Shown piece after piece: positions 61,001 to 62,034 of a DNA stretch of 64,000 nt. The notes under the pieces were generated by a model. The model was given only the letters and a program-made list of their open reading frames with translations, had not been told where the DNA came from and did not search any database. Within the stretch, counting starts at the first letter, position 1. Every line of letters starts with the position of its first letter. Location of the stretch: contig CM034411.1 in assembly GCA_019925095.2 (NCBI GenBank), positions 6,115,501 to 6,179,500 of the forward strand, in the 5' to 3' direction. This stretch comes from Dendrolimus kikuchii. Lineage: Eukaryota > Arthropoda > Insecta > Lepidoptera > Lasiocampidae. A program made the position numbers and the translations under genes.

Positions 61001-61248
61001 AGAATTCTGTAGTGGAATAGAAAATCCCATTTCTGGCAAATTCATCATCAAATATAGACGTAGTGGTTTTTGAGATAATATTTGTAACAGATGAGGCTAA
61101 TTTTATGAAATTACCAATACTCTCAATATTTAATTATGGATATTTTTATATTACCAGATAAAAGAACCCAACGAGTATATGGAAGCGCCATCTATGATGA
61201 GATTGAGGAGACACAGAAGACACGAAAAGACTCCGATGCACCAACCGT
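5058..61248 (+). CDS. RhoGAPp190: p190 RhoGAP, 28 exons found, C-terminus beyond window
   Basis: This is a split gene read from splice sites; it has no long open frame of its own. Known role of the family: p190 proteins are GTPase-activating proteins that switch off Rho at the plasma membrane and cytoskeleton, acting in actin control, adhesion and axon stability. Seen here: an N-terminal GTPase-like domain with a P-loop, four FF domains, two pseudoGTPase domains in the family's order, then a low-complexity linker. The exons sum to 3,581 bases, against roughly 1,500 residues for the whole vertebrate protein, so the missing part is mainly the C-terminal RhoGAP domain downstream of the window. 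Phases agree at all junctions except exon 5/6. The family assignment rests on recognisable motifs and domain order. Alternative isoforms cannot be judged. Confidence 0.95.
5795..5930 (+). repeat. Interspersed repeat with CTCTTCCAGACAAC end, copy 1
   Basis: AGATAGATAACATTTTATTATACACC is followed by 'GTGATCTCTTCCAGACAAC'. Other copies are at about 16725-16855 (minus), 30497-30605, 49440-49580 and 54665-54800. Confidence 0.65.
6361..6387. repeat. (GAT)n microsatellite
   Basis: An uninterrupted GATGATGAT run of about nine units. Confidence 0.9.
8490..8600 (+). repeat. Interspersed repeat ending in TTTTGAATAAAAACTTGA
   Basis: Second copy of the repeat at 1873-1990, preceded by a CGTTGCATAGTGCTAGACGT stretch that may belong to it. 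Confidence 0.6.
8790..9730 (-). mobile_element. RTE-like non-LTR retrotransposon 3' fragment, split by a SINE-like insertion
   Basis: Read on the minus strand, about 9730 to 9390 encodes the end of a reverse transcriptase ([46 protein letters not shown]). The coding trace resumes near 9020-8850 with [16 protein letters not shown], after a SINE-like element at 9047-9370. Stops show it is dead. Known: a non-LTR polyprotein ends this way. Confidence 0.8.
9047..9370 (+). mobile_element. SINE-like repeat family A, full copy with poly-A
   Basis: It starts TTATCCGTGCAGGAATGGAG, runs about 320 bases, and ends TCTGCAATAAAAAAAA. The same sequence recurs at least ten times, always with the A-run at the same end, as expected for RNA-copied elements. 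No clear pol III boxes were found, so the source is unresolved. Confidence 0.8.
9959..10071 (+). CDS. RhoGAPp190: p190 RhoGAP coding exon 2 (P-loop)
   Basis: The acceptor TTCCACAG is followed by [20 protein letters not shown], the p190-specific P-loop; GQLGVGKS is about residues 28-35. The exon starts in phase 1 and ends in phase 0 at GTAGGT. This is the most diagnostic stretch for the family. Confidence 0.95.
10618..11135 (-). mobile_element. Penelope-like element 3' fragment
   Basis: It matches the arms of the element at 61315-62882: CTTAAGTTTTCGAGACTTGT, TTTTAACGGTTTTAAGCGC, then the reverse complement of the end of the coding region ('CAAACAGGTGGTACTTGCCA'). It lies in intron 2 and ends shortly before exon 3. 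Confidence 0.82.
11203..11347 (+). CDS. RhoGAPp190: p190 RhoGAP coding exon 3
   Basis: It begins after TTGTTTACAG and encodes [17 protein letters not shown], part of the GTPase-like domain, then an acidic stretch. It is in phase 0 at the start and phase 1 at the end. A Penelope fragment ends only about 70 bases upstream. Confidence 0.93.
11965..12090 (-). mobile_element. SINE-like repeat family A, fragment
   Basis: ACTTGATGGAAAGTGGTTAC to GCCGGAACACAA matches the internal part of family A, in reverse orientation, in intron 3. Confidence 0.75.
12262..12464 (+). CDS. RhoGAPp190: p190 RhoGAP coding exon 4
   Basis: It begins after TTCACACTCAG, encodes [11 protein letters not shown] and [20 protein letters not shown], and ends [13 protein letters not shown] before GTATGT. 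It runs from phase 1 to phase 0. It is the middle of the GTPase-like domain. Confidence 0.94.
12918..13245 (-). mobile_element. SINE-like repeat family A, full copy
   Basis: A reverse-orientation copy: a T-run and TTATTGCAG, then the whole family sequence to TTCCTGCACGGATA. It lies in intron 4. Confidence 0.8.
14055..14275 (-). mobile_element. SINE-like repeat family A variant
   Basis: It contains ACGGTAGCCACTTTCCATTA and GTCAGCCTGTTTGCCAGC at the right, preceded by a CCTATC/CCCATCC-rich stretch. The same pairing occurs at 43455-43680 and 56735-56935. It ends 14 bases before exon 5. Confidence 0.6.
14289..14531 (+). CDS. RhoGAPp190: p190 RhoGAP coding exon 5 (G4/G5 motifs)
   Basis: It begins after TTTCACAG. 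It holds the base-recognition motif VLVTAKNDE (TAKND about residues 197-201) and the G5-like ETSSH (about 228-232), and ends KARIK before GTACGA. It is 81 codons, phase 0 on both sides. The open frame runs upstream into the intron, but those codons come from repeat sequence. Confidence 0.94.
15207..15330. repeat. Inverted-repeat hairpin element
   Basis: AAAAGCAAAAAATAAATATT...CTACAACATCTTGA on the left is the near-perfect reverse complement of TCAAGATGTTGTAAAAATAT...TTTTTGCTTTTT on the right. Arms are about 40 bases, the loop about 40 bases. Related sequence occurs near 33915-33990. Confidence 0.75.
16192..16405 (+). mobile_element. Helitron-like short element, 3' truncated
   Basis: It starts A|TCTATGCTGATAAATAAAAT and matches the intact 275-base copy at 45208-45482. 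The 3' end is lost where Penelope sequence begins. Confidence 0.7.
16408..16560 (-). mobile_element. Penelope-like element 3'-terminal fragment
   Basis: TTTTAACGGTTTTAAGCGCG and CGACGTTTCGGTTACTTTTA, then CATGATCACGG, match the Penelope arms at 61315-62882. Only the terminal part remains. Confidence 0.75.
16725..16855 (-). repeat. Interspersed repeat with CTCTTCCAGACAAC end, reverse copy
   Basis: GGTTGTCTGGAAGAGATCGC, then GCGATAAGACCGCC, and GGTGTACAATAAAGTGTTAT. Reverse complement of the copy at 54665-54800. Confidence 0.7.
16855..17109. mobile_element. Retroposon tail repeat abutting the BEL/Pao pol end
   Basis: ATGCCCGCGACTTCATTCAC, then GGATTACCGGGATAAAAAAT and a TCACACTGTAATTTGATTTT end. 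The same order, inverted, is at about 60255-60385. The match runs to about 17109, into the last codons of the pol frame. Confidence 0.7.
17110..21234 (-). CDS. BEL/Pao retrotransposon pol region (protease, RT, RNase H, integrase)
   Basis: An old retrotransposon copy with a long open frame from about 21234 down to 17086. Domains seen, in order: aspartic protease with DSGS near 20915; reverse transcriptase with [10 protein letters not shown] near 20020 and the catalytic FVDD near 19665; RNase H with [12 protein letters not shown] near 19130; integrase with an HH-CC zinc site near 18210-18090 and catalytic TDF (about 18005), SDCGTN (about 17805) and GLHEAA (about 17655). This order and the FVDD box are typical of the BEL/Pao group. 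It has no ATG of its own near the start, and the frame is the same as gag. The last few codons (17086-17109) lie in foreign repeat sequence, so the true end is missing. Confidence 0.93.
21235..22719 (-). CDS. BEL/Pao retrotransposon gag region
   Basis: I chose the ATG at 22717-22719 ([10 protein letters not shown]) rather than upstream codons made of a T-run. The frame ends at a TGA at 21235-21237. Seen: an alpha-helical capsid-like part with [19 protein letters not shown], a typical BEL/Pao gag stretch; a Pro/Arg-rich region; and C-terminal Cys/His knuckles ([14 protein letters not shown] near 21550, [13 protein letters not shown] near 21450). The pol frame continues in phase after the TGA. 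It should act in particle assembly if expressed. Confidence 0.9.
   Translation of the reverse strand: MPTKSQSAIFMQTHKYITFLLEIANLILKGDKKYSVNDFIGRFTKLDDIKGKLDTVYYEILDSKDLDDKVEKWYFDYYTSAIEAYEKILVANITISSSIKPSSPTFSTSTVLPKIDLPKFSSKLEDWPSFITIFKSLTDTAGNLSGAVKLHYLFSCLSGEALSMVSHLKVTDENYDVAMTTLANRYENRRVLIDRFIDMILELPHITTRSQIRQLFLAPLISTQSALKNLNLPLHDSDYVLVSIVVRKLKGELRTLFERTHGSSDTLPTLKDVITFLEDHARCTETETYNPPPPPLSPTYRQTERASPSARYQPRASAPRPEIRHVRFQPTTSVRPPLTRPAYPLQSQAYPVQYAQGYPQSTQYFEPIAQDSAHPPAPTNNYYCPWCHVRGHRLLNCGEYLRQPTQGRWDFIQAHERCRKCLGPHYSDECRSTGRCRECDSEKHHTTLHRSGFESPTYDNSHLLPPQLRGQEHTRPTTESRNSSRRNSPINSQQ
22762..22804. repeat. Poly-A/poly-T tract 5' of the gag frame
   Basis: About 43 A, then a run of T, on the + strand. 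It lies between the gag start and the presumed 5' leader/LTR, and is prone to sequencing or assembly error. Confidence 0.9.
22840..23500 (-). other. Possible 5' leader/LTR of the BEL/Pao element
   Basis: This is the sequence upstream of gag on the minus strand. No second LTR copy exists at the other end of the element, so limits cannot be set. No other feature explains the stretch. Confidence 0.3.
23672..23790 (-). mobile_element. SINE-like repeat family A, fragment
   Basis: CCAGGGGTGGTAGCCATCCA, CCTACCACCTGGATGTGGGG, then TTCTTTCTCCGTTCCTGCAC, with an internal deletion. It ends about 60 bases before exon 6. Confidence 0.78.
23848..23935 (+). CDS. RhoGAPp190: p190 RhoGAP coding exon 6 (first FF domain)
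   Basis: It begins after GGTTTTCAG with one base completing a split codon, then [16 protein letters not shown], the start of FF domain 1, and ends FGNDGTQ before GTGCTA. The split codon needs a preceding exon ending in phase 2, but exon 5 ends in phase 0, so an exon in between is missing from this annotation. Confidence 0.9.
24283..24505 (+). mobile_element. Lep1-like short retroposon
   Basis: It starts ACTAGCTGCGCCCGCGGATT and ends ACGTTTATAATATCAGTAAGG, with TTCAGTAGTTTTTGCGTGAA inside. The start and end style match short repeats common in Lepidoptera; the name is from general knowledge. Confidence 0.6.
24600..24935 (+). mobile_element. Non-LTR retrotransposon C-terminal fragment, TATG-repeat family
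   Basis: It encodes remnants of a polyprotein end: [28 protein letters not shown], and [15 protein letters not shown]. An in-frame stop lies near the start, and it ends in a TATGTATGTATG tail. It is a dead copy in intron 6. Confidence 0.8.
24943..25165 (+). mobile_element. Lep1-like short retroposon, second copy
   Basis: ACTAGCTGATGCTCGCGCCT at the start, GTTTCGGAGATTAGCCTGTA inside, then ACAGACAGGCAAACAGAGAA. Confidence 0.55.
25245..25320 (+). repeat. Interspersed repeat ending in TTTTTGAATAAAAACTTGAA
   Basis: Third copy of the repeat seen at 1873-1990 and 8490-8600, in intron 6 just before exon 7. Confidence 0.6.
25435..25562 (+). CDS. RhoGAPp190: p190 RhoGAP coding exon 7 (FF domains 1-2)
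   Basis: It follows TTCTTATATTAG and encodes [20 protein letters not shown], the last helix of FF1, then the linker [18 protein letters not shown]. It ends in phase 2 at GTAATT. Confidence 0.92.
25590..26345 (+). repeat. Tandem block of a ~200-base interspersed repeat
   Basis: The core 'ACTCATCAGATC' with 'TTCGGGAGTA' and 'ACTCTTTCGAATAAAAAAG'-type sequence recurs near 25690, 25870, 26090 and 26250, so three to four diverged units lie in a row. A single further copy is at about 33930-34345. Confidence 0.75.
26382..26883 (+). mobile_element. Solo LTR, copy 1
   Basis: It runs TGTTACAACTCAGG to CGACTCGTAACA (502 bases) with TG...CA ends. The 4 bases outside are GTAT and GGAT, a near-match target duplication. 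It aligns with 34394-34925 in reverse. No internal coding region is present. A Gypsy-type origin is inferred from the 4-base duplication. Confidence 0.78.
27205..27367 (+). CDS. RhoGAPp190: p190 RhoGAP coding exon 8 (FF2 with Ser/Gly/Glu insert)
   Basis: It follows [30 protein letters not shown] is the first half of FF2. It is followed by a Gly/Ser/Glu-rich insert ([13 protein letters not shown]) before ERARYQ. The exon is much more GC-rich than its surroundings. It ends in phase 0. Confidence 0.92.
27566..27885 (+). mobile_element. SINE-like repeat family A, full copy
   Basis: It runs from ATCCGTGCAGGGACGGAGAA to CCTGCAATAAAAAATATATA. A complete copy with its A-rich end on the right, in intron 8. 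Confidence 0.8.
27890..30058. other. Rest of intron 8
   Basis: AT-rich sequence. A GC-richer stretch at 28294-28500 has a short open frame without domain motifs. Nothing else is recognised. Confidence 0.5.
30059..30168 (+). CDS. RhoGAPp190: p190 RhoGAP coding exon 9 (FF2 end)
   Basis: It follows TTGTCTTAG. It encodes [18 protein letters not shown] and [18 protein letters not shown], closing FF2. It ends in phase 2 at GTGAGT. Confidence 0.92.
30169..31386. other. Intron 9
   Basis: It holds (ATT)n near 30313, a copy of the CTCTTCCAGACAAC-end repeat in degraded form (30497-30605), and otherwise unassigned AT-rich sequence. Confidence 0.5.
31387..31573 (+). CDS. RhoGAPp190: p190 RhoGAP coding exon 10 (FF3)
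   Basis: The acceptor is TGTATAAAG, a weak polypyrimidine tract, but the frame is clear: [20 protein letters not shown], then [20 protein letters not shown] and a basic helix. This is FF domain 3. It starts by completing a phase-2 codon and ends in phase 0. Confidence 0.93.
31574..32751. other. Intron 10
   Basis: No gene was recognised. There is a short local duplication 'TTAATTGATCACTTTCCTTT' / 'TTAATTGATCACTGTCCTTT' near 32000-32045. Confidence 0.5.
32752..32867 (+). CDS. RhoGAPp190: p190 RhoGAP coding exon 11 (FF4 start)
   Basis: It follows TTGTTCTCAG. It encodes [18 protein letters not shown] and [17 protein letters not shown], the start of FF4. It ends in phase 2 at GTAATT. Confidence 0.92.
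33701..33850 (+). CDS. RhoGAPp190: p190 RhoGAP coding exon 12 (FF4 end, Cys/His cluster)
   Basis: It follows ACATGTACCAG. It encodes [20 protein letters not shown], then the Cys/His cluster [16 protein letters not shown] that closes the FF region in this family. It is phase 2 on both sides. Confidence 0.92.
33930..34345 (+). repeat. Interspersed repeat related to the 25590-26345 block
   Basis: It contains GACAAGGGTTGCTCTCGTTT, TCCCTGGGATCTACTCATCA and CCGGGAGTATACACTTCCGA, and ends AACCTCCTTCTTTTGGAAGT. Confidence 0.7.
34394..34925 (-). mobile_element. Solo LTR, copy 2, with exact 4-base target duplication
   Basis: TGTTACGAGT...GTTGTAACA, 532 bases, flanked on both sides by GTAT (34390-34393 and 34926-34929). 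It is the inverse of the copy at 26382-26883. Exact flanking repeats with no internal region mean LTR-LTR recombination left a solo LTR. Confidence 0.85.
35283..35540 (-). mobile_element. SINE-like repeat family A, internally deleted copy
   Basis: TTATTGCAGAGTTCAGCAGA to TTCTGCACGAATA, missing part of the centre. It stops about 50 bases before exon 13. A related GGGATGGGATA-rich stretch lies just upstream (35160-35260). Confidence 0.78.
35591..35693 (+). CDS. RhoGAPp190: p190 RhoGAP coding exon 13 (start of first pseudoGTPase domain)
   Basis: It follows AACTGTTGCAG. It holds a short polar linker, then NQINIIVLG, the first beta strand of the first pseudoGTPase domain. It ends in phase 0 at GTGAGT. 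Confidence 0.91.
36330..36595 (+). mobile_element. Non-LTR retrotransposon tail, TATG-repeat family
   Basis: It holds GTGAAAGAAGCAAGTGAGGT, CTACCCCGCAAGGGAACTGG and TATGTATGTA. The coding trace ([12 protein letters not shown]) is broken by stops. Confidence 0.78.
36982..37214 (+). mobile_element. (TA)n tract plus Helitron-like 3' end
   Basis: A TA run of about 80 bases is followed by a sequence ending GCGGGCGGGTATCAGCTAG|T. The CTAG|T end is the Helitron 3' signature. The 5' end is not certain because of the TA tract. Confidence 0.55.
37265..37559 (-). mobile_element. Solo LTR family, truncated copy 3
   Basis: CTTTATACTACACAAATACA to CTGAGTTGTAACA matches the 3' half of the 34394-34925 LTR, same orientation. 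The other end is missing. It ends about 100 bases before exon 14. Confidence 0.75.
37656..37815 (+). CDS. RhoGAPp190: p190 RhoGAP coding exon 14
   Basis: It follows ACTTTTATAG. It encodes [16 protein letters not shown], in the place of a P-loop helix but without a GKS/T motif, as expected for a pseudoGTPase. It continues [17 protein letters not shown] and ends in phase 1. Confidence 0.92.
38194..38297 (+). CDS. RhoGAPp190: p190 RhoGAP coding exon 15
   Basis: It follows ATCTTTTCCAG. It encodes [18 protein letters not shown] and then [12 protein letters not shown], the middle of pseudoGTPase domain 1. It runs from phase 1 to phase 0. A mariner copy lies about 320 bases downstream. Confidence 0.91.
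38616..39926 (+). mobile_element. Mariner-type DNA transposon, copy 1
   Basis: Terminal inverted repeats TACTTAGTCTGGCCACAAAT (left) and the reverse of TACTTAGTCTTGCTATAAAT (right) are flanked by TA, the mariner target. Length is 1,311 bases. It holds a nearly complete transposase pseudogene. Confidence 0.92.
38760..39804 (+). pseudogene. Mariner transposase (DD37D type), inactivated copy 1
   Basis: It starts [19 protein letters not shown], then a paired helix-turn-helix region ([17 protein letters not shown] and [10 protein letters not shown]). The first catalytic Asp is in FMDEKFF. The second, expected in FQQDSAPGH, is His here (CAC at 39498-39500). A TGA at 39579-39581 replaces a Trp codon, and about 4 extra bases near 39600 shift the frame. 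The final motif P-LDYDLW remains before TAA at 39802-39804. Spacing of the last two acid positions is 37 residues, hence the DD37D (maT-like) clade. Confidence 0.9.
40126..40917 (+). mobile_element. Helitron-like non-autonomous element with internal tandem array
   Basis: The 5' end is A|TCTATATATATAAAAGAAAG and the 3' end is GGGGCCGCTAG|T, preceded by a GC-rich hairpin (GCCGGGGCCGC). TC...CTAG between A and T is the Helitron signature. There is no coding region. Most of the 792 bases is a tandem array. Confidence 0.8.
40262..40870 (+). repeat. 118-base tandem repeat, about five units
   Basis: 'ATCACCTGGACCGATTTTGG' starts at 40301, 40411, 40529, 40647 and 40765. The first step is 110 bases and the rest are 118. 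The last three units are almost identical, which suggests recent expansion. Confidence 0.92.
41195..41289 (+). CDS. RhoGAPp190: p190 RhoGAP coding exon 16
   Basis: It follows TTCTGTTCAG. It encodes [12 protein letters not shown] (a core strand) and [12 protein letters not shown], continuing pseudoGTPase domain 1. It ends in phase 2 at GTAAGA and is followed directly by SINE-like repeats. Confidence 0.91.
41323..41890 (+). mobile_element. Cluster of three SINE-like family A copies
   Basis: A fragment (41323-41408), a full copy starting GTGCAGGAACGGAGAAAGAA and ending in an A-run (41427-41745), and a 5'-truncated copy (41752-41890) all lie in the same direction. It starts about 35 bases after exon 16. 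Confidence 0.8.
42003..42235 (+). mobile_element. tRNA-derived SINE
   Basis: The head resembles a tRNA: an A-box-like TGGTTGAGCGGGC and a B-box-like GGGTTTGATTCC, about 50 bases apart, as used by RNA polymerase III. A tRNA-unrelated body follows. No proper cloverleaf ends, so it is not a tRNA gene. Confidence 0.65.
42281..43230. mobile_element. Pogo/Tigger-like TIR element without transposase
   Basis: Left end CAATAAAACCTCTTGTAAGT; right end, inverted, CAGTAGAACCTCTGTTGCGG, both next to TA. Similar TIRs are known in pogo-like elements. It has no coding region, and a Lep1-like element is inserted at about 42405-42665. Confidence 0.65.
42405..42665 (+). mobile_element. Lep1-like short retroposon nested in the TIR element
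   Basis: ACTAGCTTCTGCCCGCTACT to TTTGTATATTAGTATAAGAT, with a CAGACCAGTAGTTCCTGACA core. Confidence 0.6.
43455..43680 (-). mobile_element. SINE-like repeat family A variant
   Basis: TCATGGAAAGTGGTTACCGT, CCAACGCGTTGTCAGCCTTT, then a GGGAT-rich end. Same layout as 56735-56935. Confidence 0.65.
43690..44280 (-). mobile_element. GC-rich retrotransposon-like fragment
   Basis: This stretch is much more GC-rich than its surroundings and has broken frames on the minus strand ([20 protein letters not shown]). I do not recognise the family. It is repeat-like by composition and lack of intact frames. Confidence 0.4.
44703..44858 (+). CDS. RhoGAPp190: p190 RhoGAP coding exon 17
   Basis: It follows ATTTTGCTAG. 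It encodes [18 protein letters not shown] and [13 protein letters not shown], the end of pseudoGTPase 1 and start of pseudoGTPase 2. It is phase 2 on both sides. Confidence 0.91.
45208..45482 (+). mobile_element. Helitron-like short element, complete
   Basis: A|TCTATAGATACAAATAAATA at the 5' end and GCGGTCACAGCTAG|T at the 3' end. Length is 275 bases, and it has no coding. Related copies are at 16192-16405 and 47299-47545. Confidence 0.75.
46205..47085 (-). mobile_element. SINE-like family A copy split by another repeat
   Basis: GTACAGCAGCCAGGCGGACG to TTAAGGTGGTTATGGCGGCC (46205-46380) is the first part. 'GACTAAGGGTGGTAGCCCTC' to TTCTTGCACAGATAAAG (46970-47085) is the rest. The 590 bases between are a different repeat. 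Confidence 0.72.
46385..46965. mobile_element. Unclassified element nested in the family A copy
   Basis: CCCCAAACTATTTTGTCTCA...CTTTGGGAATCCCTGCACTAG. Part of it (AGAACTTGTGTAAATTAATG, GTCGATTTTTAGACCTC) matches about 3885-4030. It could be a small DNA transposon; ends are unclear. Confidence 0.5.
47140..47284 (+). CDS. RhoGAPp190: p190 RhoGAP coding exon 18
   Basis: It follows TTGTTTGTAG. It encodes [20 protein letters not shown], a strongly conserved p190 stretch, then [18 protein letters not shown]. It ends in phase 0 at GTAAGT. A SINE-like fragment stops just upstream. Confidence 0.93.
47299..47545 (+). mobile_element. Helitron-like short element, 3' end altered
   Basis: It matches 45208-45482 from ATAAAATTGAGCTGTGTTTG to GTCGAAGTCGCAGGCACG, but the CTAGT end is missing. 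Confidence 0.65.
47835..47941 (+). CDS. RhoGAPp190: p190 RhoGAP coding exon 19
   Basis: It follows ACTTTTTCAG. It encodes [20 protein letters not shown] and [14 protein letters not shown], a signature of the second pseudoGTPase domain. It ends in phase 2. Confidence 0.94.
48155..48355 (-). mobile_element. SINE-like repeat family A, truncated copy
   Basis: A T-run and CATTGCAGAAGTTCAGCAGA to GCATGCTCTAGACCAGGGGA. The head is missing. Confidence 0.78.
48415..48582 (+). mobile_element. Non-LTR retrotransposon tail, TATG-repeat family
   Basis: GTCAAAGAAGCAAGTGAGGT, CGCAAGGGAACTGGCGTGAA, then TGTATGTATGTATGTA. Confidence 0.78.
49440..49580 (+). repeat. Interspersed repeat with CTCTTCCAGGCAACC end
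   Basis: AACACTTTATTGCACACCAA, then GGCGACCTTATCGCTTAAAG and TGATCTCTTCCAGGCAACC. It lies just upstream of mariner copy 2. Confidence 0.7.
49696..50989 (+). mobile_element. Mariner-type DNA transposon, copy 2
   Basis: Same family as 38616-39926: TACTTAGTCTGGCCATAAAT at the left, the reverse of TACCTAGTCTTGCCATAAAT at the right, TA on both sides. Length is 1,294 bases. Confidence 0.92.
49842..50866 (+). pseudogene. Mariner transposase (DD37D type), decayed copy 2
   Basis: It aligns with copy 1 throughout, but has TGA at 50085-50087, further stops near 50174 and 50319, and small deletions near 50240 and 50570 that shift the frame. It keeps the QQD codon that copy 1 has lost. The intact end ([18 protein letters not shown]) reaches TAA at 50864-50866. 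Confidence 0.9.
51204..51388 (+). CDS. RhoGAPp190: p190 RhoGAP coding exon 20
   Basis: It follows TCCTATTATAG, after an intron of more than 3 kb holding a mariner copy. It encodes [20 protein letters not shown], a Gly/Ser/Ala loop, then [16 protein letters not shown]. It ends in phase 1 at GTAAGT. Confidence 0.93.
51389..52393. other. Intron 20
   Basis: It holds CCCCC-containing hAT-like sequence near 51450-51800 (unassigned), a retroposon end 'CCCAGCAGTGGGACATTATG' near 52080, and the palindrome at 52108-52182. Confidence 0.5.
52108..52182. repeat. Perfect 35-base inverted repeat, 5-base loop
   Basis: Left arm 52108-52142 (starts ATTATATATTTTTTCACTAT) and right arm 52148-52182 are exact reverse complements. 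The loop is GTGAG. Confidence 0.95.
52394..52565 (+). CDS. RhoGAPp190: p190 RhoGAP coding exon 21
   Basis: It follows [31 protein letters not shown] ends pseudoGTPase 2. It continues with a His/Asn run (NHNHNLN) and a proline stretch (RPQPPPRN). It ends in phase 2 at GTGAGT. Confidence 0.92.
52840..53195 (+). mobile_element. Two tandem Lep1-like retroposon halves
   Basis: The pattern 'TTTCAGCCAAATCAG' plus '(T)CCGTAAAAGCATAACA' occurs twice, near 52960 and 53100, each preceded by 'TTTCGGGAT'. It ends TTATAATATTAATAAGGAT. Confidence 0.65.
53410..53795. mobile_element. Retrotransposon-like fragment ending in an A-run
   Basis: A GC-richer stretch with no intact frame ends CCCCCGCCTGAAAAAAAAAA. 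The style is of a non-LTR 3' end; the family was not identified. Confidence 0.4.
53985..54062 (+). mobile_element. Non-LTR retrotransposon tail, TATG-repeat family
   Basis: AATAAGCCTGAATGGCGCTC, CTACCCCGCAAGGGAACTGG, then TATGTATATATG. Confidence 0.75.
54290..54495 (+). mobile_element. Non-LTR retrotransposon C-terminal fragment, internally deleted
   Basis: An open stretch encodes [26 protein letters not shown], then jumps to [20 protein letters not shown] and a stop, followed by a TATGTATG tail. The jump suggests an internal deletion in the coding region. Confidence 0.8.
54665..54800 (+). repeat. Interspersed repeat with CTCTTCCAGACAACC end
   Basis: AGATAGATAATACATTATTG, then GGGCGGTCTTATCGCTGAGA and GCGATCTCTTCCAGACAACC. 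Confidence 0.72.
55012..55130 (+). CDS. RhoGAPp190: p190 RhoGAP coding exon 22 (linker)
   Basis: It follows TATTTTATTAG. It encodes [20 protein letters not shown], then [20 protein letters not shown]. It is polar and probably disordered. It ends in phase 1 at GTATTT. Confidence 0.88.
55380..55457 (+). CDS. RhoGAPp190: p190 RhoGAP coding exon 23 (proline-rich)
   Basis: It follows CTGTTATTAG. It encodes [19 protein letters not shown], a proline-rich segment that could bind SH3 domains (inference). It is phase 1 on both sides. Confidence 0.88.
56219..56263 (+). CDS. RhoGAPp190: p190 RhoGAP coding exon 24 (45-base micro-exon)
   Basis: It follows TTATAACGCAG and ends at GTGATT. It encodes [15 protein letters not shown], acidic and serine-rich. 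It is phase 1 on both sides, so it could be skipped without a frame change. Support is phase agreement and composition only. Confidence 0.75.
56577..56642. repeat. Perfect 66-base palindrome without spacer
   Basis: 56577-56609 (AGCAAACAGTGCATACTTAG...) is the exact reverse complement of 56610-56642. The centre is ACATGT. Confidence 0.95.
56699..56718. repeat. Perfect 20-base palindrome
   Basis: CCTTATATCATGATATAAGG, 57 bases after the 66-base palindrome. Confidence 0.9.
56735..56935 (-). mobile_element. SINE-like repeat family A variant
   Basis: GGCCTGTTTGCCAGACGGCT, AGCGGTTACCGTTGCCTATA, GCGTTGCCAGTCTTTAGGAT, then a GGGATAGGG-rich end. Confidence 0.68.
57727..57836 (+). CDS. RhoGAPp190: p190 RhoGAP coding exon 25 (basic/proline linker)
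   Basis: It was found by phase requirement: exon 24 ends in phase 1 and exon 26 starts in phase 0. This GC-rich block follows CTATATATAG, is open in the needed frame ([20 protein letters not shown], then [14 protein letters not shown]), and ends in phase 0 at GTAGTT. The acceptor has a poor pyrimidine tract. Confidence 0.82.
58085..58560 (+). repeat. ~40-base minisatellite (TTACTGAGCTATTGTCATTACTAGGGGC...)
   Basis: About ten diverged units built on TATTACTGAGCTATTGTCAT and TACTAGGGGCTACATTTTAT. It is interrupted at 58393-58503 by a retrotransposon tail. It lies in intron 25. Confidence 0.85.
58393..58503 (+). mobile_element. Retrotransposon tail (TATG family) inside the minisatellite
   Basis: GCCAAAGAAGCAAGTGAGGT to TATGTATGTATGT. 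ACATTTTATT occurs at both borders, consistent with a target duplication, although the host repeat also contains it. Confidence 0.78.
58641..58736 (+). CDS. RhoGAPp190: p190 RhoGAP coding exon 26
   Basis: It follows TTAATTGTAG. It encodes [20 protein letters not shown] and [10 protein letters not shown]. It is 32 codons, phase 0 on both sides, with donor GTGAGG. Confidence 0.88.
58845..59105 (-). mobile_element. SINE-like repeat family A, diverged copy
   Basis: TTATTGCGAATCTGCTAAAC, GGGGAGACTGGAACCTGGCC, CCACCTGGCTGTGGGTGGTT, TTCTTTCTCTGTTCCTGCAA. Confidence 0.72.
59240..59344 (+). CDS. RhoGAPp190: p190 RhoGAP coding exon 27 (GC donor)
   Basis: It follows TTTGTTTTAG. It encodes [20 protein letters not shown] and ends [10 protein letters not shown]. 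The only donor that keeps the frame with exon 28 is CAG|GCAAGT, a GC-AG intron. It is 35 codons, phase 0 on both sides. Confidence 0.86.
59402..59990 (-). pseudogene. RTE-like reverse transcriptase C-terminal fragment
   Basis: The minus-strand frame from about 59990 to the stop at 59402 encodes the last ~195 residues of a non-LTR polyprotein: [24 protein letters not shown]-like [67 protein letters not shown]. It is 5'-truncated, as usual for such elements, but the remaining frame has no stop, so it is a young insertion. It lies in intron 27. Confidence 0.88.
60005..60560 (+). mobile_element. Lep1-like retroposon sequence
   Basis: It starts ACTAGCTGACCCGTGCTCAC and ends TTTTTATAATATTAGTATAT. 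An inner part (60255-60385) is the inverse of 16855-17109. Confidence 0.6.
60561..61157. other. Rest of intron 27
   Basis: AT-rich, with no repeat or coding sequence recognised. Confidence 0.5.
61158..61248 (+). CDS. RhoGAPp190: p190 RhoGAP coding exon 28 (last in window)
   Basis: It follows TATATTACCAG. It encodes [20 protein letters not shown], then KTPMHQP, before GTAAGT in phase 1. No later exon was found before 64000, so the RhoGAP domain and stop codon lie downstream. Confidence 0.88.
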
Positions 61249-62034
61249 GTAAGTTAATATTTCAGATTTCATGTCACTTATATGATTATTGAAATATTTA
61301 CTTAAATATTCCTTCTTAAGTTTTCGCGACTTGTATACATAATAAAACTACGTTTTAACGGTTTTAAGCGCGGTAATTTTATTTGATTTTGGTTTTTCCG
61401 ACGTTTCGGCCACTTTTCAGTGGCCGTGATCACGGAAGACAAAGATGTCAAGTGTCAACGAGTATTGTTAAAGTTTTATTTAGCCTACCGCCAACTTATT
61501 AATTTTAATTATTTAATTTTTAATTTTGTTTATGGTTATTATTTAATCTATGGGAGCCTAATCTAATTTACGACCGCTTCGCAACATGTTATGGCTTGAA
61601 GAGAAGAAGCGGCGCAAGAAACTCTTCAGCAAACATGCCTAGCTCTAATAATTTTATATAATATTAAAATGGGTGGAAGGAAAAATAAAAGTAATTATCA
61701 GTCAAGTTGGTTTGTGTTCCGTTGTACGCAGAAAGAGCTCACAGTGTCTTGAGGTCTGGCAGCTGGTTTTTGCTGGGTTTGGGTCTTAATAGTTTTGATA
61801 ATTGGATCCCAAACAGGTGGTACTTGCCAACCATCTTCTCTATTGAAATTTGGGTGTTTTTTGATTTCCATAGCCTCACGCATCATTCTAGGTATGAAAC
61901 GATTCTCTTTCGCGAGGATTTGTGGGTTATCGAATCTGATGTAGTGGTTGGGTTTATCCAGCGTGTGTTCACTGATCGCAGATTTCGTAGACCTTGTGTG
62001 TTTCATGTCAGAAATTGGTTGATCTTTTTCTTTC